From Sipunculus nudus (lineage: Eukaryota; Annelida; Sipuncula; Golfingiida; Sipunculidae), in contig CM049313.1 in the NCBI GenBank assembly GCA_026874595.1, forward strand, positions 54,398,659-54,462,658: 64,000 nucleotides of DNA. The letters run 5' to 3'. Positions 12,805 through 25,300 of this stretch are shown here, piece by piece. Under the pieces are notes generated by a model that was not told where the DNA came from, did not search any database, and saw only the letters and a list, made by a program, of their open reading frames with translations. The number at the start of each line of letters is the position of its first letter. Position 1 is the first letter of the stretch. Both the position numbers and the translations under genes were made by a program.

Positions 12805-15562
12805 CTAGTTTCCGTATCAATCAGCGAGTTTTGTTGAAAATCCATCCAGCAAACAAAAAAACAAGAGACATGACAGGCAAAAAAAAAAATACACGCAAAA
12901 AACGCGAGTCTTAAGGAGGCACAACTTGGATAGTGAATGTAAATAACCTTTTTAACTTCAAATTCCAAGGTCATATGGGGCAAAATATACTATAATAGTA
13001 AAAAACGGAGGCAGCTCAATTAACTAATGACGCATGAGCCATGACGCACAGCAGATAAGGTTGACTTCTCAATGCCTATAATTAGCAGCTGTATATAGTA
13101 GCATGTCTGAAGAATATATTGGCCAATTTTCCTTTAAACTGTTGGACAGATACCATAGGCTATATATGTTTGCGGAGATAATATTGAGATATGATATTTC
13201 TAGGTTCCATTCTAACTATTAAACTTAGAAAGGAACAATCATGTGGCTTCTTTGGAGACATAATATGTAAATTATTGAGAAATATTATATAAAATCTGTA
13301 TTATATATATATATATGTGTGTGTGTGTGTTATCTGTATTATTCAGATATGTGAAAAAAGTGATACATGCATATATACATACAAACATACATACAAATAT
13401 CATGTATATAAAAATATGTAAAACAGATTGTAATATATTTTGTAACACGTGTAAATCTTACTTCCTTGATTGCAAGTTTCCGCGCTTGCGCAATGTTTCA
13501 ATACACTTAACCAAAACTATGATTAAATCAAGGGAAAAGCGATACCGAACCTTTTAGCCGGAACGGCTTTCTGTAAGAACCTTTAACACTCAGCAATATG
13601 CTACTTATAGCTGAAGGTAATATCCATAATCCGTACTCTAGGTACCTTAAATGGTTGTTATGGGTACATGACTTAAATGAGATTTCAGTTATGCACATGG
13701 GGATGCTCTTACGGAAAAGCTTAGCAAGGGTACATTAGGATATTTGCTAAATTAACAGAGAAAATGGAGGCAATTAAGCAAATTTCTAACCAATAATGGC
13801 TAATAAACTAATCTGGAGCAAAAAAAAAATAATAATGTTGGAGTGCTCTTATTAGGAAATTGTTGAGCCTGCCATACTATCACGTTTATCTTTTGCCACA
13901 TGACCCTGTCCTTGACCTTATTGATATGAGAAAAGTTTCCTATGATTATTGTCCCAAATAAATTTTTGTGAATATTGTTTGGATAACTTCCATTGGCAAA
14001 TCTGTCAAATCTTAAACGACAACGCCGCTCAACGCCCCGGCAACAGTTTTAAAAGGCCAAAGTCTGTGGCACAGGCTCAGAGAGAATGGCCCGACAGGTG
14101 GTTTGCACTGATCTTGTGCACATAGGGTGCCCGGCCAGTGAGCTGTAATTCAACGAAATGTAACAACATTGGCTCCGTGCACACCTCGCTGGCTGATTTC
14201 CGTTTTGCTGGCACACAGATACATGGCTACGCTAACATGGTCTTAATGTCATTATCGAATCGGTCGATGATGCGAGAACGTAGATGGAGCAATTAAAACT
14301 GAACTATTTTTTACTAAAAGGTATCCACTTCAGCTCAGTGCACTTGAACCGCACTTGACGGGCAGCTATAGGCGGAGCCATGATGCATGTCGAGTGTTTG
14401 TTAACTGGCATTTGGTTGGCCTTTAGACATCGACCTACCACCAGGTGTCTAAATGTATCGTAATGGTCACCCAGGCAGAAGGGAAATCAGAAGCTTCTTT
14501 AGAAGCGCAAGATTTAAGCTGCCTCGGGAGCGTACTTACACCAGAGGTCAGATCAAAGGTCAGGTCATGGGTGAACAGAGATCGTGCCTCTGCAACATGG
14601 CTGTGACAGTGACGGTCTTCAGCTCTTCTCTTTATGATAAAATGTTGTTATATCATATATAACAAAACCAGGACAGTCCACATGTATGTCCACTCAAAAA
14701 ATAAAGGATTTATAGGTAGAGTGAACACAGTTTAAGCTGTATCTTATTCTTAATGACTCTTCTATTCGTTCCTTCTGATATATCAGAAGGACCGCTACGA
14801 TATTTCATAAGAACATATTCAAGGCTGAGTAAGGCCCGGGCCACCCAGTGTGTAATTCTCAGCCTTGCACCAAGTCAACTTGAATGGATGCAAGGTAGCC
14901 AGGGGCTGCGGAGCGCCACCGTGTGTCTGTGTAAGAGACTAGGATACAACGCAATTGCAAACGAAGATTCAAGCTATGAGCCTTTTAAGCCTCCTTTAAG
15001 AAAGTTACTGGAGAGCATCATTCGCTGATTCGTCGCACATGTATTGGTATTGCAATGTGTACTAAGTTGAATGGGAAATATTCAAGGAAATATATGCATC
15101 AATATTGATTCAAGCGCCCGTGACTCTGAATTCATTGTTCAAATCTACTGATACCAAACAACATCAGCTGGGGCCTTGGGCTAACGGGGCGCCACTGTGT
15201 GTCCGTGTAGGAAACAACTCATGGCTTGTACGAAGCTGCTTTGTACGCATCACATTTGACAATGGTTGAACCCGCGCCAACACCCTGACGATCCATGCAA
15301 AGGGCCCGAGCAACAGCCGATGAAGCAAACGAACTGGAGATTTGCAGCTTCCGGGTATCAGTCAGCCAGGGATCGGAGAACGTGAGCTGAACTGATCGGT
15401 GAGTCAGTATACCGAAGACACCTAGCCTCAGCTGTTCCAGCCTCGCATGCAGGATTTCAAATCAATTCACCGCATTCGCTCGATTTAACGTTAAGTGTGG
15501 GTGATGCAAAATGGGCTATTATCAGGCGCATTGACTAGCACAGTACACACGCGTGAGGCTGG
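12805..15562 (+). repeat. Segmental duplication, copy 1 (compact)
   Basis: It matches blocks in copy 2 in the same order and orientation: 12805-13290 with 52855-53315, 13290-13640 with 56225-56605, 14878-15000 with 56612-56722, 15015-15265 with 61203-61440, and 15262-15562 with 62413-62705. The stretch 13640-14877 has no partner in copy 2. No protein gene was found; the conserved 'gcgccaccgtgtgtcygtgt' occurs twice within it. Confidence 0.8.
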
Positions 15563-15597
15563 TGTACAAGCGCGATACATTAAAACGGTGAAGCTTG

Positions 15598-16430
15598 CAG
15601 GCCCATGCAGTGGAACCATGGAAATATTAGGCCAAAAAAAAAAAGGTATGGTTCTCAGGTACCGCCCGCGTCAATTTTAACCCCCCCCCCCCCCCCTCAT
15701 CAAACATTTTTTTTTAAATTTTTATCTTTCAAGAAGATAGAATAATACAATTTTGATACGATTGCCTTTGTTTTGTAGTGCTTTTTCCTGTTTACCAAAA
15801 AAAAAAAAAAAAAACCCTGTTATTTACATGCTTTTTCCTGATTATATGACATTTTTATCGAAAAAGTCAAAAAAAAGGTAAAAAATTAAATACCGCCCGC
15901 CCACAGTGATTTCTGAAAAAAAGTGCATAAGAACCATACCTTTTTATTTTTTTAAGCCTTAACAGAAGTGTCACTTTCCTAAGCGGTGGAAATTTATGCT
16001 ACACTCTTTTCACTGGAAAAAAAAAATTAACTGGGGGGGGGGGGGGGGAGGGCATGTCAGGCCCATGCAATGGAGCCATAGAAACAAATGCAGAAGTGCC
16101 ATTTTCAGCAGCGGCTGATGAACACATTAAGAGTAATTAGCGGCCACGGAAGCTAAAAATTGCGGATTTGCGTTATTGCGGTGTCCAAACTATTATATTA
16201 GATTTGGGACATGCGTGATAAAATTTGGTGAATAAATTCATGCTATACTGTTTTGCACTGGATAAAAAATATAATTGTTTAACTCAACAGGGGGTGGGGG
16301 CGGGGGGGGGGGGGAACGGGAAGTGTCAGGCCCATGCAGTGGAGCCATCGAAACAAAAACAGAAGTGTCACATACCTCAGCGGGTGATGAACACATTATA
16401 GTAATTAGCGGCCACGGAAGCTTGTGTGAA
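15598..16430 (+). repeat. ~269-bp tandem repeat, three diverged copies
   Basis: The phrase 'caggcccatgcagtgg' occurs at 15599, 16058 and 16327. 'Gtaattagcggccacgg' occurs in the last two copies, each preceded by 'gatgaacacatta'. Poly-G runs (16034-16048 and 16290-16312) precede copies 2 and 3. Confidence 0.8.
15634..15956. mobile_element. MITE-like element with terminal inverted repeats
   Basis: An A-run plus GGTATGGTTCT (15645) at the left is mirrored by AGAACCATACC plus a T-run (15930-15956) at the right. The interior is about 290 bp with no coding capacity and several homopolymers. It interrupts the first unit of the 'caggcccatgcagtgg' tandem repeat. Superfamily not determined. Confidence 0.7.
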
Positions 16431-17150
16431 AAAAATATTGGTGGATAAATTCATGCTACATTATTTTGCACTGGATAGAAAAAGATGTATAACTCGTGTA
16501 TACTCAAATAACAAAACGTACAAAAAAATGAATATTATACATGTATTTAATAATATAATAAATATTTATATACACAGAATTCAGATAATATCACAAATAT
16601 TTTCGTACTTTATGGGATACATAATTATGAAATAAAATGATCACGATTTTTAACATAAATAGATGCGGCCAAGTGTACTTAAACCATTTACTTAATGCAT
16701 TTTTTAACTCTATAATAATGGTAGGTAGGAACCCAGCACACTGGAATATTCATGGTTTTCAGGCTATTTTATTCCTTAATCTCCCCAGAATAAAAAAAAA
16801 TACAGGGGCAGATCCAGGATTTCGAAAAAGAGGGATCCATCAAAGAAAGAATCATGAGAAAACCTTAGGGGTGATGACTTTGTTAATTATTCACTGTTGT
16901 GACCAGTGTGACCCTTGTATAATAATATGCAGTTACAAATATTATCGTCATCATCTTTCATCAGATCCTTTTCATAAGTTTTCGGGCTCCATTCTCATTT
17001 TTCTGTTAGAGGAATCAACATACATTATAACCCCTAACTCATTCCCCGAAAGATTTCTAAAAATATTTTCAATAGTGTAGGATGCATTTTAAATCAGGAT
17101 ATACCATTTAAGTATACTAAATTCTTTCTCATCTTCAAATTTTAATTATC
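16431..17150. other. No recognisable gene; possible hAT-like MITE end
   Basis: AT-rich sequence. CAGGGGCAGATCCAGGAT at 16804 resembles the terminus of common hAT-type MITEs, and a matching inverted end occurs at 38140. Its partner end was not found here. The 147-residue open frame shows no domain and overlaps this repeat. Confidence 0.4.
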
Positions 17151-17359
17151 CCCAGCCTCAGCGGAGCGGGTTGTATAGTGATCGGCTCCGTCCGTCTGTC
17201 CATCCGTAAACAATTCGTGCTGTCCGTCTGTAAACAATTTTTATGCGACGCGATATCTCGAAAAGTTTAACTCAGATCTACTTTTAAATGTTGTAGCAGG
17301 GACATCTTATTTGTCTCCAGAGCTGATTTGGTATTAGGCACACTTGAGTGATTGTCGGA
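17150..17359 (+). repeat. Fragment of a third palindrome-plus-GTCC repeat family (C)
   Basis: The start 'attatccccagcctcagcgg' and GAGCGGG form an imperfect stem, followed by TATAGTGATCGG and CCGTCCGTCTGTCC, then 'gtaaacaattcgtgc'. The order of parts matches the starts of families A and B, but the sequence is different. The body is cut by the family-A copy that begins at 17360. Confidence 0.5.
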
Positions 17360-19792
17360 TTTTTAGCTCAGCTGACTTTCAGTCATGCTTTGCAATAGCG
17401 ATGGGTCTTTGTCCGTCGTCCTTCCGTCTGCTCGTCCGGCCGTCTGGCCGTCCGTCCGTCCGTTAGCAGGGCACTAATAGTAACCGTAAGGGCCAGGATC
17501 ATGAACCCTATGCAGTCATAGAGGTTTTATAAAGGTCTCCTTGCAAACCTGAAATTAGGTCACTGCGACCCATATTCTCCGAGTTACGGGGTGCGTTTGC
17601 ACCCCCCAGAATAAATTCTTACAGCCAAAATTTTCATCCCACACATACCATCTTTCACATATGGCTCACCTACCAACAGGGGAAAAACCATAATTATTTG
17701 AGGTCACAAGGTCAAAGGTCACGCTCACAGGACCCACTTTTTTTAAAAGCTTGTGGATGCATTTAATCCAAACCTTTCATCCATCCTAAACCTTTGTTCT
17801 TTCACATATTACTCACATACCAATTGGCAGAAGAATCCTATAGATTTTGAGGTCACAAGGCCAAAGGTCAAGGTCACAGGATCCACTTCTTTAAAAAGGC
17901 TGTGGACGCATTTCAAGCTAGACTTTTCTTCCAAACCTTCCAGCATTGACATATCGCTTCTCTGCCAACAGGGGAAAAGACCTGTTGATTTTGAGGTCAA
18001 AGGTCAAGTTCACGGCACCCACTTCTTATGTGGAGTCATATTAAGGCAAACTATTTAACCTATACCTTCCACCTGTCTTATTTGGCCTGCCAGTAGGGGA
18101 AGAACCATATTGATGTTGAGTTCAAAAGGTCAGAGGTCAAGGTCACAATATTCAATTGTTCTAAATGCTTGTGAGCATATTTCAAGTGTAACTGTTCAAC
18201 CCAAACCTTCAGTCTTTCACATATGCCACATCTATGCATCACTCAGTTTGACTCAAACTTCATATTTATGAGTCTTTTTGCTTGAATAAATAACTTATTG
18301 ATTTTGGGGTCAGCTGGTCAGCAGGTTAAAGGTTGCAGGTCAAAGTTATTCACCCATTGGTTGCCAAGTAATTACACCAGATTTAAGTGGTTAGTAGTTA
18401 CCCATCATTTAGAAAGAATCCAGTTGATATATGGGCAAAAGGCCAAGGTCATAGGTCAGGGATGTTCACAATTACTTATTTATAGACCATCTATATTTTT
18501 CTTGTATATATAACCATCCCACTCCAGCTGGTACATCTCCCTGTGTGGCTGTAATTGTGAGTGACACTGGTGACATATGACTCCCTTTTGTATCAGCCTA
18601 TTAAGTGATAAGGCTCAGTGATAAAGTACCTCGTTACTTCATAACAAAAACACTGTTGTTGGAATACTTCAGCCAGGCATTAAGACTATGAGAGTTAAGT
18701 GTTAAGGTTTAGCTACTGATTTATAAGATGATGGGAACATTTTGCAGTTTATTTTATGGAATCCTAGCAATAAACTTAGTTTCCTAGATATCTGAATATT
18801 TTAATATATATCACCACATATAAAAGCAAGTGTTTGTTCTCATAATATGTGGATGTGTACCTTGATTTAGGATGGCTTTTTGTTTTATTTCAAGACTCTT
18901 AGTGATGCTTTCTGCATTTCTTTTCTTTCAGGTTTGGCAGTTTACCTACCCTGCTGACCCCATTGAAAAGCAGAGTGATAATAAAAAATATTGGACTTAC
19001 ACTTTTTACAATTGCATATCTATAAATCTGATATGAGGGCCTGGACATGCCTTTTGAATTATTTTGGGCATTCATTACTGGATAATTTGCCCCAAGTTTG
19101 GTCTCTTATTGGAGAATGTGGGATATCAAATGTCATACTTGTCAGAAATCCATTATGTCTGCCAGTTAGCCACCTTTGAAATTCTTTCTTCAGTGCAGTT
19201 TCAGTAATTTTTCTTTAATGTTTGGTCCGATTTAGAGAATGTTTGTTGTCTGATTTCAGACTTGTCAGAAGTCCAATATGGCCACCAGGCAACCATCTTT
19301 TAATTCCTTTTGATCATATTATCTCAAGAACAGTTAAAGTGAATGCAGTTGGATGTATATTTATGTTATCTTGTAAAGGATTGGGTCAAATATTTCTGAA
19401 TAAATATTACCATCATTTATAAAAGTGCAGTACAGTTGGCTTGTATTGAATAAAAATTCATGCAGAAGCAACTGTTTCTGAATAATTCTTGCATGTATTT
19501 CCTTGATTTTTGCTATATATTTTGATCTTATATTTGCCCTTTGTGGTGTTCCTTTGAGACTGACAGGTTTCAAGCAAGCTGTTGGAATAGTTCCTGATAG
19601 CTTAACAATCATGCATTTTCCTCAGACCATCAATTCACTGTGTTTTAACCAGACATAGGTGAAATATATTTCTGTTGTCATAGAAAATTTTCAACAAATT
19701 GGTTCTTCAAAATTTGACTGGAAGTTGTGAATCTCCATGATGTCACAGGTCATGCTTGGCAGCTGAGCGTCATGACCCATGGGTCACTTGTT
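17360..19792 (+). repeat. Family-A interspersed repeat, complete copy 1
   Basis: It starts TTTTTAGCTCAGCTGAC and contains a GTCC/GTCT microsatellite (17400-17465). Six or more segments with 'ccttycaycttycacata' and AGGTCA clusters follow, then a non-repetitive ~1.2-kb centre. It ends CAGCTGAGCGTCATGACC, then the palindrome TGACCCATGGGTCA and CTTGTT. It is nearly collinear with 49417-51855 (2433 against 2439 bp). It has no long open frame, so it is non-autonomous. Confidence 0.88.
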
Positions 19793-19799
19793 TATCAAT

Positions 19800-20320
19800 T
19801 TCGCGCCTGATAACTCAACAACAACCTGCTGCAGTTTTCCCAAATTCACAGGGATCATTGATACCTATGAGGGCTCCAGACCTATTGAAATACAGATCTG
19901 TGTGAATTCCAATATGCCAACCACAGCCCGATCACTGATTTTCTTTTGCACGCGATAACTCTGTGGACTCCAGACCCATTGAAATACAGACCTGTTGGAA
20001 TACCGATATGGCCGCTACAGCCTGATCACTGATTTTCTTTTGCACGCGATAACTAAACAACAACATACTTAAGCTTTCCCAAATTTACAGGGATAGTTGG
20101 TACATATGAGGACTCCAGACCTATTGAATTACAGACCTCATGGAATTTCAATATGGCTGCCACAGCCCGATCGTTGATTTTTCTTTCGCAGGTGATAAAT
20201 CAACAACAACCTACTGCAGGTTTCCCAATTTCATAGGGATCATTGGTGCCTATGAGGGCTTCAGATCTATTGAATTACATACTTGCTCAAAATCAAATAT
20301 GGCTAACAGACTACATTCGG
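19800..20320 (+). repeat. ~120-150-bp tandem repeat, about four units
   Basis: The units share 'gataactcaacaacaacct', 'tttcccaaattcacaggga', 'ctccagacctattgaa' and 'acagcccgatcactgattt'. The last unit grades into a decayed copy by about 20320. Each is non-coding. Confidence 0.8.
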
Positions 20321-20479
20321 TGTTTTTCTATTGCACTATTTTAGACATATCTTCTTTAATATCATTTGATCCAGTAGGATTTTTTACCTCACGCATATGG
20401 ATAAAAATCTGTTTCTGTTTGTCATATTTCTCAAATTTAACTTTATTGTTCACCCATATGTAAACTAGTCCAACACAAG

Positions 20480-21195
20480 CAGAAACGCGGGGCCCTCTCA
20501 AGACCATTGTCCGACCACATATATTTTTTTAAATTTTTAATGACTTTTTTTAAATCCTAAACATTTTATATGAAATGCAAGATTTAACTGGTGACCCAAA
20601 AATCAAAAGGAACCTTCCCCCATTGGAAGTTGCGCCACGTGGAAGACGGAATGTTTTGGACGAAGAAGTTTTATAAAGAAGTTGGTCCTGTGACCTTAAC
20701 CTTTGACGTCATGACCCCAAAATCTAAAGGGTCCTCACATTATTTGTGGGTCATATAGAAGTCAAGCTTGAAACTAATATGTAAATCCAAACTGTTTCTA
20801 ACTGTTATCCAAAAAGTTACTATCGGGAAACAAATATGCGAACAGATGGAACCTGTGACTTAGCCTTTGACCTTGTGACCCCAAATTCAATTAGGTTCTT
20901 CCCCTTTTTGTAGGTCGGCTATATATGGAAGATGGAAGGTTTGAGATGGAAATTTTGGCTTAAAATGCGTCCACAAGCTTTCTAAATATGTGGTTCTCTT
21001 GGCCCCTGACCTCACGACCCCAAAATTATTTTTGCGTTAGTGGTGAGCCAAATATAATCAAGTTTGAAATTCATATGTCACTCCAAACTGGAGTTTTCAT
21101 CAGGAAACAAATTTGACGGACATACAGAAGGAGGAGCAGACGGACGGACAGGGTGATTAATATAGGGCTTCCGCGAATTCAAGCGGGGCCCTAAT
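20480..21195 (+). repeat. Interspersed repeat bounded by GCGGGGCCCT motifs
   Basis: It begins at 'aacgcggggccctctcaag' and ends at 'gaattcaagcggggcccta'. Between them, 'gtgaccttaacctttgac' and 'gaccccaaaat' phrases recur three times at about 160-190-bp spacing, and 'gacggacggacag' lies near the 3' end. No coding frame. Confidence 0.6.
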
Positions 21196-21474
21196 TAACC
21201 ACACAAGGTTTCAAGGCACAAATCAAACCTAGTATCGATATAATTTGGCAGTCTAAAAATAAAGAAAAGAAGCATAAAAAATAGAATAATTAACAAGGCT
21301 GATATATTTTATTGTTATCCTCACTTGATTAGGTTTATGGTGCATTGTTAGTTTATTTTGTGATTTTTTTTCTACATGCTGTGTCTTTGTCATGATTCGG
21401 ATTCGATTACAAGGCGAAGTAGACATTTCTCGCATAAGTCTCTTGCCGTATGAATCGGCAGCAGATTAGTTTCT

Positions 21475-21730
21475 CTGATTAAGCCTGGACGAAGTGGAAC
21501 GCTATTGTTTTAGGTCATTTCTGTGTGTGTTTCGGTCTGTGTTCACATTTCTCACATTCCCATTTGGCGGGGGATCTAGTCGTCTGGGCATTTTCTAGTT
21601 AATTCTAATACTGAGCGTCATCTCGTTTATCCTTTACCGTATTTATGCGCATCCTAATCATCTAGAATTTTACCTCCTCATTTACACCAGTTTTACATTT
21701 TTTGTACGCTGTAGCAATTCGTTCATATAA
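21475..21730 (+). repeat. Short interspersed repeat, inverted partner at 63440-63697
   Basis: Shared phrases include 'aagcctggacgaagtggaac', 'cccatttggcgggggatc', 'atgcgcatcctaatcatcta' and 'ttgtacgctgta'. Both copies are non-coding and moderately diverged. Confidence 0.8.
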
Positions 21731-22189
21731 TTAGCATGCAGCTGTGTTCCCTACTATTAACTCCGTAACTGTAAGGTGATACCTCGATTTTAGTTGTGCT
21801 TGCATCACTGAGTCTTCGCTTAAAATCTTCGGATTTTTTGGTGTAATAATGGTCCTATTAGACATAGTATTTTAATGTAATTTCTCTATGTATACCTGGC
21901 CTTTATGTAATCAGAATTTTATTCTGATATAGTCTGCCGTGGAAGATGTTTAAAATGTTAATAAATAAAGAAATAAATAAATAGCATATATTAAATCTGA
22001 TAAAATCAATTTTATATAAAAGTTTTCGAAGTGCTTTTACTTTAAGTTGACCCACTTATACGATCAGCTCCTATTAATTTAAATAAAGAAGAAAGTGCAA
22101 AATATCACCAACACATCTGATTATACATCAGCATGTTGGCCAAGTCCCCTTACATCCATGTATTTATATACCAACAGGCCGTGTTCAGT

Positions 22190-22378
22190 ATGGCAACACA
22201 AACACCTCAGCCCGAAGAACATCCGTTGAAAGGTAGCACAAATGAAGTCATGGAGAAAGGGAGAGAGGATATGTCCTCAAGCGTACCTGGAACATGTCCA
22301 TCAGAGGCATCAAAGAGGACAAACAGGCGAATTAAGCTGCTGAGAACAACACAAGTGTATTGTTCACATATTGGTGTG
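22190..22378 (+). CDS. Transporter coding exon 1
   Basis: This exon encodes residues 1-63: an acidic then basic N-terminal tail (ending SKRTNRRIKLL) and the first part of TM1 (RTTQVYCSHIGV). It ends on a complete GTG codon followed by donor GTAAGG. The same frame opens 57 bases upstream at 22133. A possible acceptor (ataccaacag) lies just before 22180, so the ATG at 22190 could sit near the start of an internal exon. No TATA box or other clear promoter is visible upstream. Confidence 0.75.
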
Positions 22379-25300
22379 GTAAGGAATGCTTTGTATTTAA
22401 TAACAAGAATGATATGAAATGTTTATTTTTTAAATGATCGTTTTAATCTGATTTAAGTTTAGCTGACTGTATGTCATCTGCACTATAGCGATCACCCTTT
22501 GTCCGTCAAAACCTGCTTCAAAACCTGAAATTTGGTCTTGATGACAAATATCCTTGGAAATGGTGGCCAAACAAACTTGATTTTCAGGACCCCGAAAGAC
22601 AGATAGGACAAAAATCTTAACCGTTTGATCTAGAATATTTTTTTCTTTAAATTAAGGGAGTTCCTTATAAAACCTCCTTGCAAACGTGGATTTTCGTCAC
22701 TGTGATCTATATTCTGCGAAATATGGGATAACATGAGCTAAGCATCCTGAAAGTCAGATGTGCCCAAATTGTAATTCTGTGTCTAGAAACTTCTATTGAA
22801 ACAAGGAGGTCCTGGTGAAATCCTCTTAGAAATCTTAAATTGGGTCCCTGTGACCTACATTCTGCCAAATATAAGCAATAACAATATTTTCCGTGCCTGT
22901 AAGTCACCCTGGCACATTGTAACCGCGTTGGCATTTGTAATGTCTTATTTAAATCTAGAGGGGCTTGATGGAGTCTCTTGAATCTGAAATGTCGTCACTG
23001 TGATCTTTATTATAAAGTTAATAAAATAATAGAGCCGGGCACCCTGTTACAGGAGAGGCCATATGACTGACTTACAGCCAGATCTGACCTTATCATATAG
23101 ACATCAGCCCTAGCACTTGGCTAACTGCTGACATGCACTGTGAATGTATTTCAACAAATACCATTATGTCCCCCTCTGGATCCTGATCAATGTATTATCA
23201 TTTCAACAATGCTGTGGGACGTTATATAAATATGAACCCTGTTTAACCATAAAAATCTTTTGAGTTACTTGAAGAGGATACTAATTAACATATACTGGTA
23301 CCAACACATATACCTCTCATTGAGGCTGCCATTGTATATAACATCACAAAACAGCTGTACCCCTGGTGCTTGTCACCTTGCTAGCCCCAGTATCCCAAGG
23401 GCAAATTAAGATGTGTACAAGCTGGAAGGAAGATAACAAAGGCAACATGCATATTTAGTTTCCAATGCATTTGGGTGTTATTGATTTGACTATGTAACAA
23501 TATCTTAAAATACAACTCCATTACTGGCTTGACTCACTGAAATTTGTTCAACAAATGCTGCCTGTTACCCTAAGAAAATGAGACATTCCTAACATTATGA
23601 AGTAACCCAATGTGGTTCATGTTTCCAGTCCATGGCCTGACAATAAACTCACCCAGAATTTTTATTCAGCCATGCCACATCTTCACAAAGAAACTTGGTG
23701 AACAGGTTCATGTGACTGTGTAGTGTCACCAGTATGTATTCTCATTCTGATTATTCAATGTGTAATTTCTTACAAATTGAGCTTGATTTAAACCGGGGTT
23801 AAAAAGTCAACATTTATAAGCCACTATGCATTAAGAGTTTCAGCAGAGCTTGTTCTGGTGAGTACCAGCAGGTATTTGGAGCAGAGACAGCCAGTCACTG
23901 ACTAAGGACATGGCATGCCTGCTTATTCACAAAGCCACGTGCTGTTATTTATACACATCATGGCTGCTAACTGATTGGCTCCTGCTGTGGCTGACACCTC
24001 CCCCGCTAAATTTGAACTGGGACTGGCATGAGCAATTATAATTCATTTATTGCAGAAACCACATTAATTGATCAGTTTAAATTATTTCAGTTACATGCAG
24101 TTCTAGGAACATGTCTGCCAAAATCCAGCTCTAGTTACATCTTCCTTCCCAGCTAATATTCAGATTACAGTCAGAGCCCAAGTGAACATTTGCAGATATT
24201 ATGCTAAACTCCATGTTGCCAAGTAACGCCCCCTGGTATTTATAGGGGCACTCAGCTTTTATAACAGTAATTTGAACATTCTGGAGATCAGTATTCCAGT
24301 GTCCGAGGTTGAATAACAAATATTTTGCATTATATCATAACATAAATAATCATATTCATATACACTGATAGATAAATAATAAACAATAAACGTATGCTGA
24401 ATGGCCTGTTGGTAAAGACCAGCCTAGTGTTATGTCCATTGACCACTTGTTTATTCTTGATACCGGTAATCTACAGTAGCTCTGTGAAAATATTTATTCA
24501 TTTACATACATGTACTATTCTTGATTTTATTTTCTGGAGACACAATATAGAAATTATATGGCTAAGGTAACGCAGCAGCTAGTAGACTGACTATCTGTGA
24601 ATAAACCACTCCTAGGCAATGAATCTGAACTCATAGAACTCACAGGCCATTTCCGCCGAGCAAAATGGACCACAATGGTCACCCATCACAATGCAAAAAT
24701 GATACTCTATATAGCCGATGGTCTTGACATCAGATAATGAGTGACGATTTAACCAATAGTACCTGCATATGAACCAACCCAAGCACACCTGCCACCTCAG
24801 TGTTGATCGCTGTCAGTTTCTACATTTCGCACGCCTTAACCGCCATTCACATAACCTGTGGGAGATACATGCTTATATACATGCAGGAGGATATACTTCT
24901 GCTGAGTTATACCAGAATTATATGCTTTCCTGGTTGATTACATTCCAAAGTAACATATTTCAAGATAGCCTGATATATGCTAGTTACACGATAACTTTAA
25001 GGCATATAAAACATGATAAATATATCTGTTTCTTCATTTAGATTTTCAGACGGCTTCAGACTGGCTTAATTGTCCTGCAATTCTGGTGTTTCTGTAGATA
25101 CATGAGTGGTGCTTTTATAAGAACCAACACTTCCAACAGAAACTAATATCGCTAAATATGCTTTTCATATTTGACATTCTTTTTCTTTTCCCCATGAATA
25201 TTTCACACTTGAACAATTAGATTTTTGTTGAAACTGACCGATTAGGTGGTAATAATGACATCCTTTCCTCAATTTGACAAACAAATCAGACAATTATCTT

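Noticed and set aside
16637-17080. 147-codon plus-strand frame
   Set aside because: AT-biased composition, overlaps a MITE-like terminus, no domain or splice context.
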